Assembly: GCF_900215315.1 (NCBI RefSeq)
Contig: NZ_OBEB01000008.1
Location: 166,611-230,610 of the forward strand
Reading direction: 5' to 3'
From: Arsukibacterium tuosuense
GTDB taxonomy: Bacteria > Pseudomonadota > Gammaproteobacteria > Enterobacterales > Alteromonadaceae
Length of the DNA: 64,000 nt
Below are positions 8,661-17,821 of the stretch, piece by piece. The notes below the pieces were generated by a model. The model worked only from the letters and a program-made list of their open reading frames with translations, searched no databases and was not told the origin of the DNA. Positions within the stretch are counted from its first letter, which is position 1. Every line of letters begins with the position of its first letter. The translations under genes were made by a program, and so were the position numbers.

Positions 8661-10289
8661 ATGGTCAATATACGAGCGGCAAACTCCTCTTTATCTGTTG
8701 GCAAAAAGCTTTTTATCAGCTTCGGCGTATTAAGCGTGCTGATGCTGGTGGTGGCCGTTGTTGTGCAGCTGGCGCAGCTGGCAATGAACGATGCCAGGGC
8801 TGCCGCGGCAGCAAAAAGAAACCTGGCGGTGTTGCAGCTGGAAAAAGAAATTGATCATTTAGTGTGGGTTAATCAGCTGGCCAACAGTTTATTGCTGAAC
8901 CAGCCTTTTCCGGGTCAGCTAGATCCCCATCAATGTGCATTTGGCCGCTGGTATGATGATTTTATGCTGTCTGACACCTATAAAAACGGCAGCACTGAGC
9001 TGCGCCAGGCACTGGATGCTATCGCCTTACCTCATCAGCAACTGCACCAGAGTGCCCGGCAAATAAGCGCTGGCCAGGACGCGCAACGTTTCAGTGTTTA
9101 TCAGCAGGATACATTGCCGGCCCTTGGCAAGGTGCAACAGTCTTTGCAGACAGTGCATGCTATTTTTCAACAAGAGCGCAATGCCATCATCGCCAGAGCC
9201 GAAGTGACAGATCGTAATGCTATGCGCCTGGTCTGGGCGGCGATGGTGCTGACAATCATTGCTGCAATTTTATCCGGTTTGTGGTTGCGCCGGGTTGTGT
9301 CATTGCCAATGAAAGCACTTACGCAGCATGCGGAGCAGATTGCTGCTGGTAACCTTGCACAGCCTCCATTAACCGTAAACAGCACCGACGAGGTCGGGTT
9401 AGCGTCATCTGCCTTTAATACCATGCAACAGCAACTACATAACCTGATCCGGAATTTGCTGGATAAATCAGACAAAGTGGCGGAGAGCTCGGCGCGGGTA
9501 TCCGATATCACCAGCCGTACCGATATTGATTTGCAACGCCAGGCGGCAGAAATAGAGCAACTGGCGACAGCAATGAATGAAATGGCGGCGACAATTGCAG
9601 AGGTCGCCAGGCATGCCCAGAATACCTCAGATGCGACCGGACAGTCTGAGCAGTATGCCCAGCAAGGACAATTGAAAGTGCGTTCGGTTATAAATGCCAT
9701 TAACGAGATTGCCAGAGAGGTGGATAATGCTTCCGGTACTATTCAGACCGTCCAGCAGGAAAGCCAGAATATTGGTGCCATCCTGGACACTATTCAGGCT
9801 ATTGCCGAGCAAACAAACTTACTGGCACTCAATGCTGCAATAGAAGCGGCCAGAGCCGGTGAGCAGGGGCGGGGTTTTGCCGTGGTAGCAGATGAAGTGC
9901 GTACCCTTGCTGCCAGAACACAAACCTCTACTACTGAGATCAAAAATCTGATTGATCGACTGCAGCAAAGTGCGGCAAATGCGGTAAAAACCATGGATGC
10001 TGGCGTCGACAAAGCGAAGCGGGGTGTGGCGATGGCAGATGAGGCCGGCGAGGCGCTAACCGATATTATGCAATCGGTAAGTACAATCAGTGATATGACG
10101 CTGCAAATTGCCAGTGCCACTGAAGAGCAAAGTAGCGTAGTGAAAGAAATGGACCAGAATCTGTTGCGGGTAAACAGTTTAACCGTAGAAACCAAGCAGC
10201 GTTCACAGGAAGCCGACGCCACATCAGCTGAGTTAGAGCGAATGGCTGAGCAATTACGTGATGAAAGCCGTCGTTTTCGGATCAGTTAA
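8661..10289 (+). CDS. Methyl-accepting chemotaxis protein with a periplasmic CZB-like zinc module
   Basis: A 542-residue chemoreceptor. TM1 is about residues 17-40 and TM2 about 192-213, followed by HAMP (to about 265) and a full signalling domain with the hairpin tip [34 protein letters not shown]. The segment between the two membrane helices shows HLVW (H66), CAFGRWYDD (C92) and PHQQLH (H125, H129), the His-Cys-His-His pattern of chemoreceptor zinc-binding (CZB) domains. CZB is usually cytoplasmic and C-terminal, so its position outside the membrane is unusual. CZB zinc-thiolate sites respond to oxidants such as hypochlorite; here the neighbours suggest reactive sulfur or metal sensing, which is inference. 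It is transcribed divergently from the type II SQR. Confidence 0.88.
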   Translation: MVNIRAANSSLSVGKKLFISFGVLSVLMLVVAVVVQLAQLAMNDARAAAAAKRNLAVLQLEKEIDHLVWVNQLANSLLLNQPFPGQLDPHQCAFGRWYDDFMLSDTYKNGSTELRQALDAIALPHQQLHQSARQISAGQDAQRFSVYQQDTLPALGKVQQSLQTVHAIFQQERNAIIARAEVTDRNAMRLVWAAMVLTIIAAILSGLWLRRVVSLPMKALTQHAEQIAAGNLAQPPLTVNSTDEVGLASSAFNTMQQQLHNLIRNLLDKSDKVAESSARVSDITSRTDIDLQRQAAEIEQLATAMNEMAATIAEVARHAQNTSDATGQSEQYAQQGQLKVRSVINAINEIAREVDNASGTIQTVQQESQNIGAILDTIQAIAEQTNLLALNAAIEAARAGEQGRGFAVVADEVRTLAARTQTSTTEIKNLIDRLQQSAANAVKTMDAGVDKAKRGVAMADEAGEALTDIMQSVSTISDMTLQIASATEEQSSVVKEMDQNLLRVNSLTVETKQRSQEADATSAELERMAEQLRDESRRFRIS

Positions 10290-10310
10290 TTTTTTATGCT
10301 AAAACCGTTA

Positions 10311-10341
10311 CTCAGGGCCGGCCACTTAGCCGGACCCTGAG
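10311..10341. terminator. strong hairpin between convergent genes
   Basis: CTCAGGGCCGGC and GCCGGACCCTGAG form a long stem around CACTTA. It lies between the chemoreceptor stop and the DUF2892 stop. There is no clear T-run on either side, so it may be a weak or factor-assisted bidirectional terminator. Confidence 0.5.
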
Positions 10342-10358
10342 CAATCAACATATTGCGC

Positions 10359-10544
10359 TTATATTTTACAGGTCTTCATCCCCAGCACGCTATACAGCGG
10401 GCAAAAGTTAAATAAGCCTGTCAGCAAAGGCACTACGCCTATCCAGCCCCATAAACCAACAGTACCGGTTGCTGCCAGGGCAATTAACACTACGCCGGCA
10501 ATAATCCGCACCACTTTATCGATCCCACCAACATTTTTTTTCAT
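10359..10544 (-). CDS. DUF2892 / YgaP-like small inner-membrane protein
   Basis: A 61-residue protein with the family start KNVGGIDKVVRIIAGVVLIALA, two hydrophobic helices (about residues 12-28 and 29-48) around TGTVGLWGW, and the end FCPLYSVLGMKTCKI. This matches DUF2892, the membrane module found alone or fused to rhodaneses such as YgaP. The family is common beside sulfur-oxidation and persulfide genes, which fits the SQR, rhodanese and dioxygenase genes around it. Cys residues near the C-terminus are conserved in the family. Its biochemical role is not established. Confidence 0.8.
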   Translation of the reverse strand: MKKNVGGIDKVVRIIAGVVLIALAATGTVGLWGWIGVVPLLTGLFNFCPLYSVLGMKTCKI

Positions 10545-10625
10545 ATGCTACCCTATAAATTAGTTACTCCTTATTGAGGATAGTCGGGCTTACGCTTAAT
10601 AGCGACTATGCAATTGGTACTAAAG

Positions 10626-10639
10626 CTGATCTGCGTCAA
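10626..10639 (+). promoter_or_regulatory. possible FNR/ANR-type box upstream of cydA
   Basis: CTGATCTGCGTCAA matches the FNR/ANR consensus TTGAT-N4-ATCAA at 8 of 10 positions. It is about 90 bases before the cydA start and is followed by an AT-rich stretch with TATACT at 10683-10688 that could be a -10 element. Oxygen control of bd oxidase genes by FNR/ANR/ArcA is common, but this site is imperfect. Confidence 0.35.
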
Positions 10640-10729
10640 TATGTCGCATTGTTATATAAGAAAATTATAAATTACTATTGTTATACTATCACTACCAATT
10701 ATTGGTTATTGCTTTATTCAGGAGTAGAT

Positions 10730-12130
10730 ATGGAACTCGACCCGCTATTGCTCTCACGCATTCAGTTTGCGTTTGTGGTGTGTTTTCACGCCATTTTTCC
10801 GGTTTTTACCATTGGCCTGGCCAGCTTTATTGCTGTGCTGGAGGCGCTGTCGTTTAAAACCGGTAACCCTTTATGGCAAAAATTATCGAAATTCTGGATC
10901 CAGGTGTTTGCCGTGGTATTCGGTATGGGCGTGGTATCGGGCATCGTAATGTCATTCCAGTTTGGTACTAACTGGAGTAACTTTTCTTATGCAACCGCTA
11001 ACTTCCTGGGGCCGGTACTCAGTTATGAAGTGGTAACGGCGTTTTTCCTGGAAGCGGCATTTTTAGGAGTGCTGCTGTTTGGCCGCGATAAAGTGCCGCA
11101 GGGTGTGCACTTATTTGCTGCCATTATGGTGGCGCTGGGTACCTTTATTTCCTCCTTCTGGATTTTGTCGGCTAACTCGTTAATGCAAACCCCGGATGGC
11201 CTGGAGTTGCGTAACGGCATGTATCATGTGGTGTCATGGGCCGATGCGCTGTTTACCGCGTCGTTTGCCTACCGCTTTATTCATATGGCGCTGGCATCAT
11301 TTTTAACGGCAGCCCTGGTAGTTGCCGGGGTAAGTGCCTGGTTTATCCTGCAAAAACGTGAATTCGCCACTAACCGCAAAGCCTTGTCGATTGCGCTGTG
11401 GATGTTGTTAATTCTGGCGCCGTTGCAGGTGGTCGTCGGTGATTTTCACGGTTTAAATACCTTAAAACATCAGCCGATGAAAGTAGCGGCAATGGAAGGT
11501 AACTGGGAAACAGGTACTGGTGTGCCACTTATCCTGTTTGCTATTCCGGATCAGCAGGCGCAAACCAATCATTTTGAACTGTCAGTACCAAAGCTGGCCA
11601 GCTATGTGCTAACCCACGACTGGGACGGCGAAGTGCCGGGCTTAAACGAAGTGGCGCCAGAGATGCAACCGCCGGTGTTTATTGTGTTCTGGTCGTTCCG
11701 CATTATGGTAGCCATGGGGCTATTAATGGTGGTGTTTGCTATCTGGGGCTTGCTGTTGCGTTACAAAGGCAAATATCAGCATAGCCGCAGCTTTTTACAA
11801 GGCCTGCGCCTGATGAGCTTAAGCCCCTTTATTGCGGTGCTGGCAGGATGGGTGGTAACAGAATCAGGCCGGGCGCCCTGGTTAATTTACGAGCAGATGA
11901 CCCACGCCGAGGGCTTAACGCCGTCCCTGACCGGCGGTATGGCGTTGTTTACCCTGATTGGCTACATCGTGGTATATGCGCTGGTATTCAGTGCCGGGGT
12001 GTATTACCTGCTGAAAGTATTTCGCGGTGGTATTGAAAAAGCCAACCGACCGCACGAGCAGCAAGAGTTTGAACGTCCGAAGCGGCCTTTTTCTGCCGCC
12101 CATGCCAGCCTGGAAGAGGGAGACAACTAA
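10730..12130 (+). CDS. cydA: Cytochrome bd ubiquinol oxidase subunit I (short Q-loop, CIO type)
   Basis: A 467-residue multispanning quinol oxidase subunit. ATG 10730 is chosen because AGGAG is 4-9 bases upstream and MELDPLLLSRIQFAFVVCFHAIFPVFTIG is the conserved CydA start; the frame is open further back but without family similarity. H20 is the expected heme b595 or d ligand and FAYRFIHMALASF carries the H186-type ligand. The quinol loop after GDFHGLNTLKHQPMKVAAMEG is short, placing it in the S (cyanide-insensitive, CioA-like) subgroup rather than the long-loop E. coli type. It reduces oxygen to water with quinol electrons and tolerates sulfide and cyanide, which fits the sulfide-oxidation genes nearby. 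Stop overlaps the cydB start by one base. Confidence 0.95.
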   Translation: MELDPLLLSRIQFAFVVCFHAIFPVFTIGLASFIAVLEALSFKTGNPLWQKLSKFWIQVFAVVFGMGVVSGIVMSFQFGTNWSNFSYATANFLGPVLSYEVVTAFFLEAAFLGVLLFGRDKVPQGVHLFAAIMVALGTFISSFWILSANSLMQTPDGLELRNGMYHVVSWADALFTASFAYRFIHMALASFLTAALVVAGVSAWFILQKREFATNRKALSIALWMLLILAPLQVVVGDFHGLNTLKHQPMKVAAMEGNWETGTGVPLILFAIPDQQAQTNHFELSVPKLASYVLTHDWDGEVPGLNEVAPEMQPPVFIVFWSFRIMVAMGLLMVVFAIWGLLLRYKGKYQHSRSFLQGLRLMSLSPFIAVLAGWVVTESGRAPWLIYEQMTHAEGLTPSLTGGMALFTLIGYIVVYALVFSAGVYYLLKVFRGGIEKANRPHEQQEFERPKRPFSAAHASLEEGDN

Positions 12131-13131
12131 TGGAACAGCCATTTGATTTAACGTTAATCTGGGCCGGTATTATTGCCTTTGGGGTAATGATGTATGTGCT
12201 AATGGATGGTTTCGATTTGGGCCAGGGCATCTTGTTCCCGTTTGCCCCGGACGAGCATCACCGCGATGTCATGATGAATTCGGTCGCGCCGGTATGGGAC
12301 GGCAATGAAACCTGGTTGGTGCTCGGTGGTGCCGGCCTGCTGGCGGCCTTCCCGCTGGTGTACTCAGTGTTTTTACCGGCCTTGTACATCGGGGTGTTTT
12401 TACTGCTGGCGGGCTTGATTTTCCGCGGTGTCGCGTTTGAGTTTCGCTTTAAAGCGAAAACCTCAAAGTACCTGTGGAACTGGGCCTTTGCCGGCGGCTC
12501 GACTGTGGCTGCTTTTGCCCAGGGCGCCGTTGTTGGTGCTTACATTCAGGGCTTTGAGACCGAGAACTTCCGTTATGTTGGTGGGGCGCTGGACTGGTTA
12601 ACCCCGTTTACCGTGATCACCGGGCTGGGGCTGGTAGCCGGTTACGCGCTGTTAGGCGCCACCTGGCTGATTATGAAATCAGAAGGTGAAGTGCAGCAGT
12701 GGGCATACAAGCTGGCGCCACGTTTATTGTTAATGGTGCTGGTGGTGTTTGCCATTATCAGTGTCTACACCCCCTTTGTTGACCCCTATGTCAAAGAACG
12801 CTGGTTCAGCGGCTTCAGTGCCATCTGGTTATTGCCGGTGCTGGCGTTGTATTGTGCTTTCACTATTTTCAAATCCTTGCGAAAAGGCCAGGAAGGCATG
12901 CCGTTTGTCGCCACCATGGGTTTGTTTCTGTTTACTTACTTAGGTTTGTTAGCCAGCAAATGGCCTTATATGGTGCCGCCAAATTACACGCTGTACGATG
13001 CCGCATCAGCATTTGAATCGCAGTTATTCCTGCTGCTGGGCTTCCTGTTTGTGATACCAATAGTGCTGGCCTATACCGCCTGGACTTACTGGATTTTCAG
13101 AGGCAAGGTTAAAGCAGGTGGTTATCATTAA
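12130..13131 (+). CDS. cydB: Cytochrome bd ubiquinol oxidase subunit II
   Basis: A 333-residue subunit with about eight membrane helices. The opening LIWAGIIAFGVMMYVLMDGFDLGQGILFP and the segment VAPVWDGNETWLVLGGAGLLAAFPLVYS are hallmarks of CydB/CioB. It is structurally related to CydA but does not bind the active-site hemes; it stabilises the complex. The ATG overlaps the last base of cydA (TAATG), so translation is coupled. cydD begins 6 bases after its stop. No CydX-like small subunit gene is visible between cydB and cydD. Confidence 0.95.
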   Translation: MEQPFDLTLIWAGIIAFGVMMYVLMDGFDLGQGILFPFAPDEHHRDVMMNSVAPVWDGNETWLVLGGAGLLAAFPLVYSVFLPALYIGVFLLLAGLIFRGVAFEFRFKAKTSKYLWNWAFAGGSTVAAFAQGAVVGAYIQGFETENFRYVGGALDWLTPFTVITGLGLVAGYALLGATWLIMKSEGEVQQWAYKLAPRLLLMVLVVFAIISVYTPFVDPYVKERWFSGFSAIWLLPVLALYCAFTIFKSLRKGQEGMPFVATMGLFLFTYLGLLASKWPYMVPPNYTLYDAASAFESQLFLLLGFLFVIPIVLAYTAWTYWIFRGKVKAGGYH

Positions 13132-13136
13132 CTGTT

Positions 13137-14879
13137 ATGCCTGGTATGGCCGCTATGGCTGCTGAATTCAGCAGTGGGCCAGAGCTGCTGCGCTTTCTCA
13201 GCCAGCAGCAACAGCACAGGCTGCGGCTGGCCGTAGCCTGCGGTGCCCTGGCGACAGCATGCTTAATTGCGCAGTGGTATTTGCTGTGTACCTTGCTGTT
13301 TCAGGGGCTGCTGGCCACACCGGGTTTAACGCTATCGCCTGTGCTGCTGGCGGCGTTAGTGGCCGTGATGTTACTGCGCTTGGGGTTGCTGCGCGCCCAG
13401 GAGGTACTGGCCAGCAATGCCAGCACCACTGGCCGTCAGGCGCTGCGCCGGGCCTTGCTGCAAAGCTGGCAGCATCGTCCGGTGTATCAGCTGGCACAGC
13501 AATCACCTGCCGCACTGGCCAGCCAGTGGCTAGAAGATGTTGACGCCTTCGATGGCTACTTAGCCCGTTACTGGCCACAGCAATATTTAACGGTGCTGGC
13601 GCCGTTGCTGATCCTGCTGGCGGTACTTTATACCGATTGGCTGGCCGGCTTGCTGTTGCTATGCAGTGCGCCGTTGATCCCGTTGTTTATGGCACTGGTT
13701 GGCATGGGGGCTGAACAGCTTAATCAGCGGCATTTCTTATTGCGCCAGCGTCTGGCCGGCCATTTTTTAGACCGGATTCGCCAGCTTGCCACCATTAAAC
13801 GGCTGCAGGCTGTGGCCGCCAGCCGGGCTGAAGTGGCCAGCCGCAGTGATCAGTACCGCCAGGTGGTGATGCGCACCCTTAAAGTGGCGTTTTTATCCTC
13901 AGCGGTGCTGGAGTTTTTCAGCAGCGTGGCCATTGCCAGTGTTGCGCTGTATATCGGCTTTGGTTTGTTAGGGGCAATTAACTGGGGCCCGGCGGCGGGG
14001 CTAACCTTGTTTTCCGGCTTATTTATTCTGTTGCTGGCGCCGGAATTTTTTCAGCCGCTGCGCAGTTTTGCCCAGTTTTATCATGACAAAGCATCTGCGC
14101 TGGCCGCGGCTAACCAGTTAGCGCCACTGCTTAGCCGCAGTGACTTTCAACCTGCTGCAGCAGATACGGCAACCACCACAACACCGGCAGCACCAGTTGT
14201 TCAGCAACTGCTGATTAGTCAGCTAGCCGTTGGCTATCCGGGGGCGGCCCGGCTGCAGGCCGGTTTAAACGCCAGGCTGCACACCGGCCAGTGTTTACTG
14301 ATCAGTGGCAGCTCGGGGCTGGGTAAAACCACTATTTTGCAGACGCTGGCAGGCCTGTTGCCTGCCTGCAGCGGCAGTGCCCGCTTAAACCAGCAGCCGC
14401 TGGCGACTCAGGTTATGGCTTACCTGCCACAGCAGCCGTGGCTGATTGCCGGCAGCTGGGCTGATAACCTGCGCTTGCTGGCGCCGGAGGCAACAGAGCC
14501 GCAAATGCGCCAGGTGCTCAGTGAGCTTGGCCTGGCTGAGCTGGTAGCAGAAAGCGGTTTATACCGCCAGATAGGCGAGCAGGGCCAGGGGCTATCCGGT
14601 GGCCAGCTGCAACGGGTGCAACTGGCCAGAGTGTTATTAGCACCAACGGCGGTGGTATTGCTGGATGAACCTACTGCCAGCTTAGATAACCAGAGCCGGG
14701 ATATTGTCATTAATGTGCTGCGCCAGCTAAAGCCGAAAACCATGCTGATTATCGTCAGCCACGATCCGGCGCTGCAGGCGCTGGCTGATCAACATTGGCA
14801 GCTTACTGCTGCAACCAAAGACGCCACGCCCGGATTAACTGCAGCGCCAGCATTAGAGCAGGTGCAGCATGAAGCCTGA
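13137..14879 (+). CDS. cydD: ABC exporter CydD, cytochrome bd assembly
   Basis: A 580-residue half-transporter: an N-terminal six-helix membrane domain (residues about 20-330) and a C-terminal ATPase with Walker A SGSSGLGKTTIL, signature LSGGQLQRVQLARVLL, and Walker B VVLLDEPTASLD followed by switch His in IIVSHDP. With CydC it forms the exporter of cysteine/glutathione (and heme-linked function) needed to mature bd oxidase in the periplasm. It follows cydB by 6 bases. Three in-frame ATG codons (13137, 13143, 13152) lie together; none has a strong ribosome site, so the exact start is uncertain. Overlaps cydC by 11 bases. Confidence 0.93.
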   Translation: MPGMAAMAAEFSSGPELLRFLSQQQQHRLRLAVACGALATACLIAQWYLLCTLLFQGLLATPGLTLSPVLLAALVAVMLLRLGLLRAQEVLASNASTTGRQALRRALLQSWQHRPVYQLAQQSPAALASQWLEDVDAFDGYLARYWPQQYLTVLAPLLILLAVLYTDWLAGLLLLCSAPLIPLFMALVGMGAEQLNQRHFLLRQRLAGHFLDRIRQLATIKRLQAVAASRAEVASRSDQYRQVVMRTLKVAFLSSAVLEFFSSVAIASVALYIGFGLLGAINWGPAAGLTLFSGLFILLLAPEFFQPLRSFAQFYHDKASALAAANQLAPLLSRSDFQPAAADTATTTTPAAPVVQQLLISQLAVGYPGAARLQAGLNARLHTGQCLLISGSSGLGKTTILQTLAGLLPACSGSARLNQQPLATQVMAYLPQQPWLIAGSWADNLRLLAPEATEPQMRQVLSELGLAELVAESGLYRQIGEQGQGLSGGQLQRVQLARVLLAPTAVVLLDEPTASLDNQSRDIVINVLRQLKPKTMLIIVSHDPALQALADQHWQLTAATKDATPGLTAAPALEQVQHEA

Positions 14880-16599
14880 AGTCGTAACCAACAATTCAGC
14901 CACTGCCAAGCGTCAGACCAAAGCTGGTGCGCTGGCCTTCTGGAGTAAAAAACTGCTATGGCAGCAGCGCCGGCGCATAGGCATCGGTGCACTGCTGGCC
15001 TTTGCCACGGCTGCTTTTGGCCTGGCATTGCTGGGCTTGTCGGGCTGGTTTATTACCGCGACCGCGCTGGCCGGGATCAGTGTCGCGGCAGGGGCGATGC
15101 TGGCGCTGGATGTGTATTTGCCCGGCAGTGGTATCCGCTTTTTCGCGCTGGGCCGCACCGTCAGCCGGTATCTGGAGCGGCTGTACAATCACGATTCAGT
15201 GCTGCGGCAACTGGCACTGGTGCGCCAGCAGTTGTTTCAGGGGCTGGCCAGCCTCAGCCCGACGGCAATGGCCCGGCAAACCAATGCCGACTGGCTCAGC
15301 CGGCTGACAGCAGATCTGGAAAGCCTGGATAACCTGCTATTGCGCTTGCTGTTACCGCCGCTGTCCGCGCTACTGAGCTTACTGCTGCTAAGCGCCGTGA
15401 TCAGTATCTGGTCCGGGCCGGCGGCCTTGTTATTGCTGCTGTTATGCCTGGTCGGCTGTGGCATTATCTTTAGCTTGTTAATCCGCTATCAGCAGCCGCT
15501 TAGTCAGCAACTGGCGGCAGAGTTTAATCAGGCCAGGCTTGCGGTCATTAACTATTTGCAGGGGCTGCCTGAGTTAACCGCGGCCCGCTTGCAGGCGCAT
15601 CAGCAGCAGGCATTGCTGCAGTTCAGCCACACACTTGGCCAGCTGCAGCAGCAGATCGCCCGCCAGCAGGCTAATGCCCAGCTGGCGGTGAATGCTCTGC
15701 ACAGTGTGCAGGTGGTATTGGCAGCATTGCTGGCTTTAGCGGGCTTTAACGCGGGTTTGCTAAATGCGCCGGTCGCCGTGATGCTGGTGCTGGCGGTATT
15801 TGCCCTGGGCGAATTATTGCAGTTACTGCCCGGCCAGCTAAGCCAGCTGGGTAAAACCCGGTTTGCCGCCGGCCGGCTTTATCCGCTGGCGCAGCAGCTA
15901 CCAGCCGTTGCTGCGCCCGTGGCTTTGCCCGCAACGCCCTGGCATCATCTGCAATTAACAGTGGCGGCACATCCCCGGCTGCCGGCCAGTCAGGCCGTGC
16001 CATTGCAACTGGATTTCAGCACTGAGCAACCCTGGTGGCTGGTTAGTGGCCGCTCGGGAAGTGGTAAATCGACCCTGGCCGGCTTGCTGCTGGCCGAAAC
16101 CCTGGCAGAGGCGGCAAGCGCTGGCGCCCGTTGTCACTACAGTATCGATCAGCAGCAGGTAACGGCAGCGGCTGAGTCAGCCATGCAGCAACATAGTGTC
16201 TGCCTTAGCCAACAGAATAGTGTACTGGCCGACAGCCTGTATGCCAATTTAACCCTGGGGCTGGCTGATATCAGCGATGCGCGGCTGTGGCAGGTACTGG
16301 CACAGGTTGAACTGGCTGACTGGGCCCTGGGTTTACCACAGGGCCTGGATAGCTGGCTGGGCGACACCGGCCAGCAGCTGTCGGGCGGCCAGGCCAGACG
16401 GCTGTGTCTGGCCCGGTTATTATTGCGCTCACCACAACTGGTGGTGCTGGACGAACCTTTTAATGGCCTCGATGACGCCATGGCAGCGCGTCTATGGGCC
16501 AATATCCAGCCGTGGCTGGCCGGTAAATTTGTTTTAGTGTTATTGCACCAGGCCCCGGCTTTTCTCAGCAGCCGGCAGTGGCAGCAGCTAACACTTTAA
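14869..16599 (+). CDS. cydC: ABC exporter CydC, cytochrome bd assembly
   Basis: A 576-residue half-transporter paired with CydD. The membrane domain carries RRRIGIGALLAFATAAFGLALLGLSGWFITATALAG, typical of CydC, and LPGSGIRFFALGRTVSRYLERL. The ATPase has Walker A SGRSGSGKSTLAG, signature LSGGQARRLCLARLLL and Walker B LVVLDEPFNGLDD. The switch position is HQAPAF. The linker before the ATPase is rich in Ala and Gln. It overlaps cydD by 11 bases and is followed after 53 bases by the rhodanese gene, so cydABDC may be one transcript with the sulfur genes. Role: periplasmic redox balance for heme insertion in cytochrome bd. Confidence 0.93.
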   Translation: MKPEVVTNNSATAKRQTKAGALAFWSKKLLWQQRRRIGIGALLAFATAAFGLALLGLSGWFITATALAGISVAAGAMLALDVYLPGSGIRFFALGRTVSRYLERLYNHDSVLRQLALVRQQLFQGLASLSPTAMARQTNADWLSRLTADLESLDNLLLRLLLPPLSALLSLLLLSAVISIWSGPAALLLLLLCLVGCGIIFSLLIRYQQPLSQQLAAEFNQARLAVINYLQGLPELTAARLQAHQQQALLQFSHTLGQLQQQIARQQANAQLAVNALHSVQVVLAALLALAGFNAGLLNAPVAVMLVLAVFALGELLQLLPGQLSQLGKTRFAAGRLYPLAQQLPAVAAPVALPATPWHHLQLTVAAHPRLPASQAVPLQLDFSTEQPWWLVSGRSGSGKSTLAGLLLAETLAEAASAGARCHYSIDQQQVTAAAESAMQQHSVCLSQQNSVLADSLYANLTLGLADISDARLWQVLAQVELADWALGLPQGLDSWLGDTGQQLSGGQARRLCLARLLLRSPQLVVLDEPFNGLDDAMAARLWANIQPWLAGKFVLVLLHQAPAFLSSRQWQQLTL

Positions 16600-16652
16600 G
16601 AGCCTGGCCTGGCTAAAAGCTGATATCGCTAAATTAGAGAAGGAGTGCCACT

Positions 16653-17228
16653 ATGAAGAAACTATTGATGGCCGGTTTACTGGCAGCCAGTTGCTTTACT
16701 GGCATCACAGCGTGGGCGCAGGATTTAACCAAAAGTAAATTAGGGCTCTATGTTAACGCAGTTGAAGCCTACCAGATGCTGCAGCAACAGCCCGATGCCA
16801 TTCTGGTCGATGTGCGCGACCCGGTCGAAATTAAATTCACCGGTTTTGCCACCCCGACCAAAATTCATGTGCCCTGGCAGCTTACCGATACCGGGAACTG
16901 GAGTGAGCAAAGCCAAAGCTGGCCAATGCGGCCGAACCCGGATTTTGACCAGCAGCTGCTTAGCCGCCTGGCCGCCCTGGGCGCCGGTAAAAATACCCCC
17001 ATTATCATCATGTGCCGCAGCGGTGCCACCCGCAGTGCGCCGGCTGTCGACCGATTAGCCGAATATGGTTACAGCAATGTCTGGTCTGTCACTGACGGCT
17101 TTGAAGGTAACACCCTGAAACAAGGGCCGTCGCAAGGCGTACGGGCAGTAGATGGCTGGCGCAACTCCGGCCTGCCCTGGAGTTACCGGGTGCCGGCCGC
17201 CGTGGCCTGGCAAGCCCCTGCTAACTAA
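16653..17228 (+). CDS. Periplasmic rhodanese-like sulfurtransferase
   Basis: A 191-residue protein with a signal peptide (MKKLLMAGLLAASCFTGITAWA). One rhodanese domain runs from about residue 33 (VEAYQMLQQQPDAILVDVRDPVE) to 170. The active-site loop CRSGATRS contains the persulfide-carrying cysteine followed by the expected six-residue loop. It ends with DGWRNSGLPWSY, common in this periplasmic group. It would accept or transfer sulfane sulfur produced by sulfide oxidation. Ribosome site AAGGAG is 8 bases before the ATG. Neighbours are a DsrE-like protein and a persulfide dioxygenase, a familiar trio. Confidence 0.9.
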   Translation: MKKLLMAGLLAASCFTGITAWAQDLTKSKLGLYVNAVEAYQMLQQQPDAILVDVRDPVEIKFTGFATPTKIHVPWQLTDTGNWSEQSQSWPMRPNPDFDQQLLSRLAALGAGKNTPIIIMCRSGATRSAPAVDRLAEYGYSNVWSVTDGFEGNTLKQGPSQGVRAVDGWRNSGLPWSYRVPAAVAWQAPAN

Positions 17229-17263
17229 CCTTAAAATTTTGTTATCAACCGGAGTGAATCACT

Positions 17264-17704
17264 ATGCTTAATCGTTTAACTGGCATTAAAAAACTGGCTG
17301 TTGTTTTGGTCAGCCTGGGGGCAACCTATAGCGCAGCGGCGCAGGCGGAACAACAGGTGCTGATTAATCTGGCCAGCGGCTCAGCACAGACTCAGGGCAT
17401 GGCGATGGTGCTGGCCGGTCAGATGCAACAGCAGGGCGCCAAAGTGTCGGTGTTGTTGTGTGACAGTGCCGCCGATCTGGCATTGCAACAGCCGTCTGGT
17501 GAGCTGTTAAAACCGATGAACGCCACACCGGCGCAGTTACTGGCCAAGTTGCGCCAGGGCGGTGCTAAGGTGCAGGTCTGTGCCTTGTATCTGCCCAATA
17601 AAGGGCTGCCGGCAACCAGCCTGGCCGAAGGTATCAGCGCGGCGCGGCCTGATGATATTGCCGGCCTGATGTTATCGCCTGAGGTAAAGGTTTTCAGCTT
17701 TTAA
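17264..17704 (+). CDS. Periplasmic DsrE/TusD-like protein
   Basis: A 146-residue protein with a signal peptide ending about AAAQA (residues 1-28). The mature part VLINLASGSAQTQGMAMVLAGQMQQQGAKVSVLLCDSAADLAL has the DsrE-fold pattern of alternating strands and helices, and a second cysteine occurs at KVQVCALYLPNKGL. DsrE-family proteins carry sulfur as cysteine persulfide; the two cysteines C64-like and C105-like are candidates. It lies 35 bases after the rhodanese gene with a GGAG ribosome site and is likely in the same transcript. Assignment rests on fold-level pattern, so moderate confidence. Confidence 0.72.
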   Translation: MLNRLTGIKKLAVVLVSLGATYSAAAQAEQQVLINLASGSAQTQGMAMVLAGQMQQQGAKVSVLLCDSAADLALQQPSGELLKPMNATPAQLLAKLRQGGAKVQVCALYLPNKGLPATSLAEGISAARPDDIAGLMLSPEVKVFSF

Positions 17705-17750
17705 GTGGTTTTATTGATGAACTTAATCAGTTAAAGTTATTTCAAATCGT

Positions 17751-17775
17751 TATAAGCTTATACTATATTAGTATA
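17751..17775. promoter_or_regulatory. two overlapping palindromes upstream of the persulfide dioxygenase
   Basis: TATAAGCTTATA (17751-17762) is a perfect 12-bp palindrome and TATACTATATTAGTATA (17759-17775) is a perfect 7-bp inverted repeat with a TAT centre. They overlap by four bases, 47-71 bases before the dioxygenase ATG. This is the arrangement expected for a dimeric repressor covering a promoter, and persulfide-sensing ArsR regulators (BigR, SqrR, YgaV) control such genes elsewhere. No regulator gene is in the window. Confidence 0.5.
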
Positions 17776-17821
17776 CACTTATTTTTAGGTGATTTAGTAA
17801 CACATTTGGGGAGCAACCATT

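Noticed and set aside
9167..9700. 177-codon minus-strand frame in the CZB chemoreceptor
   Set aside because: It is antisense to the HAMP and signalling coding sequence; its Ser/Cys-rich composition is an artefact of the opposite frame.
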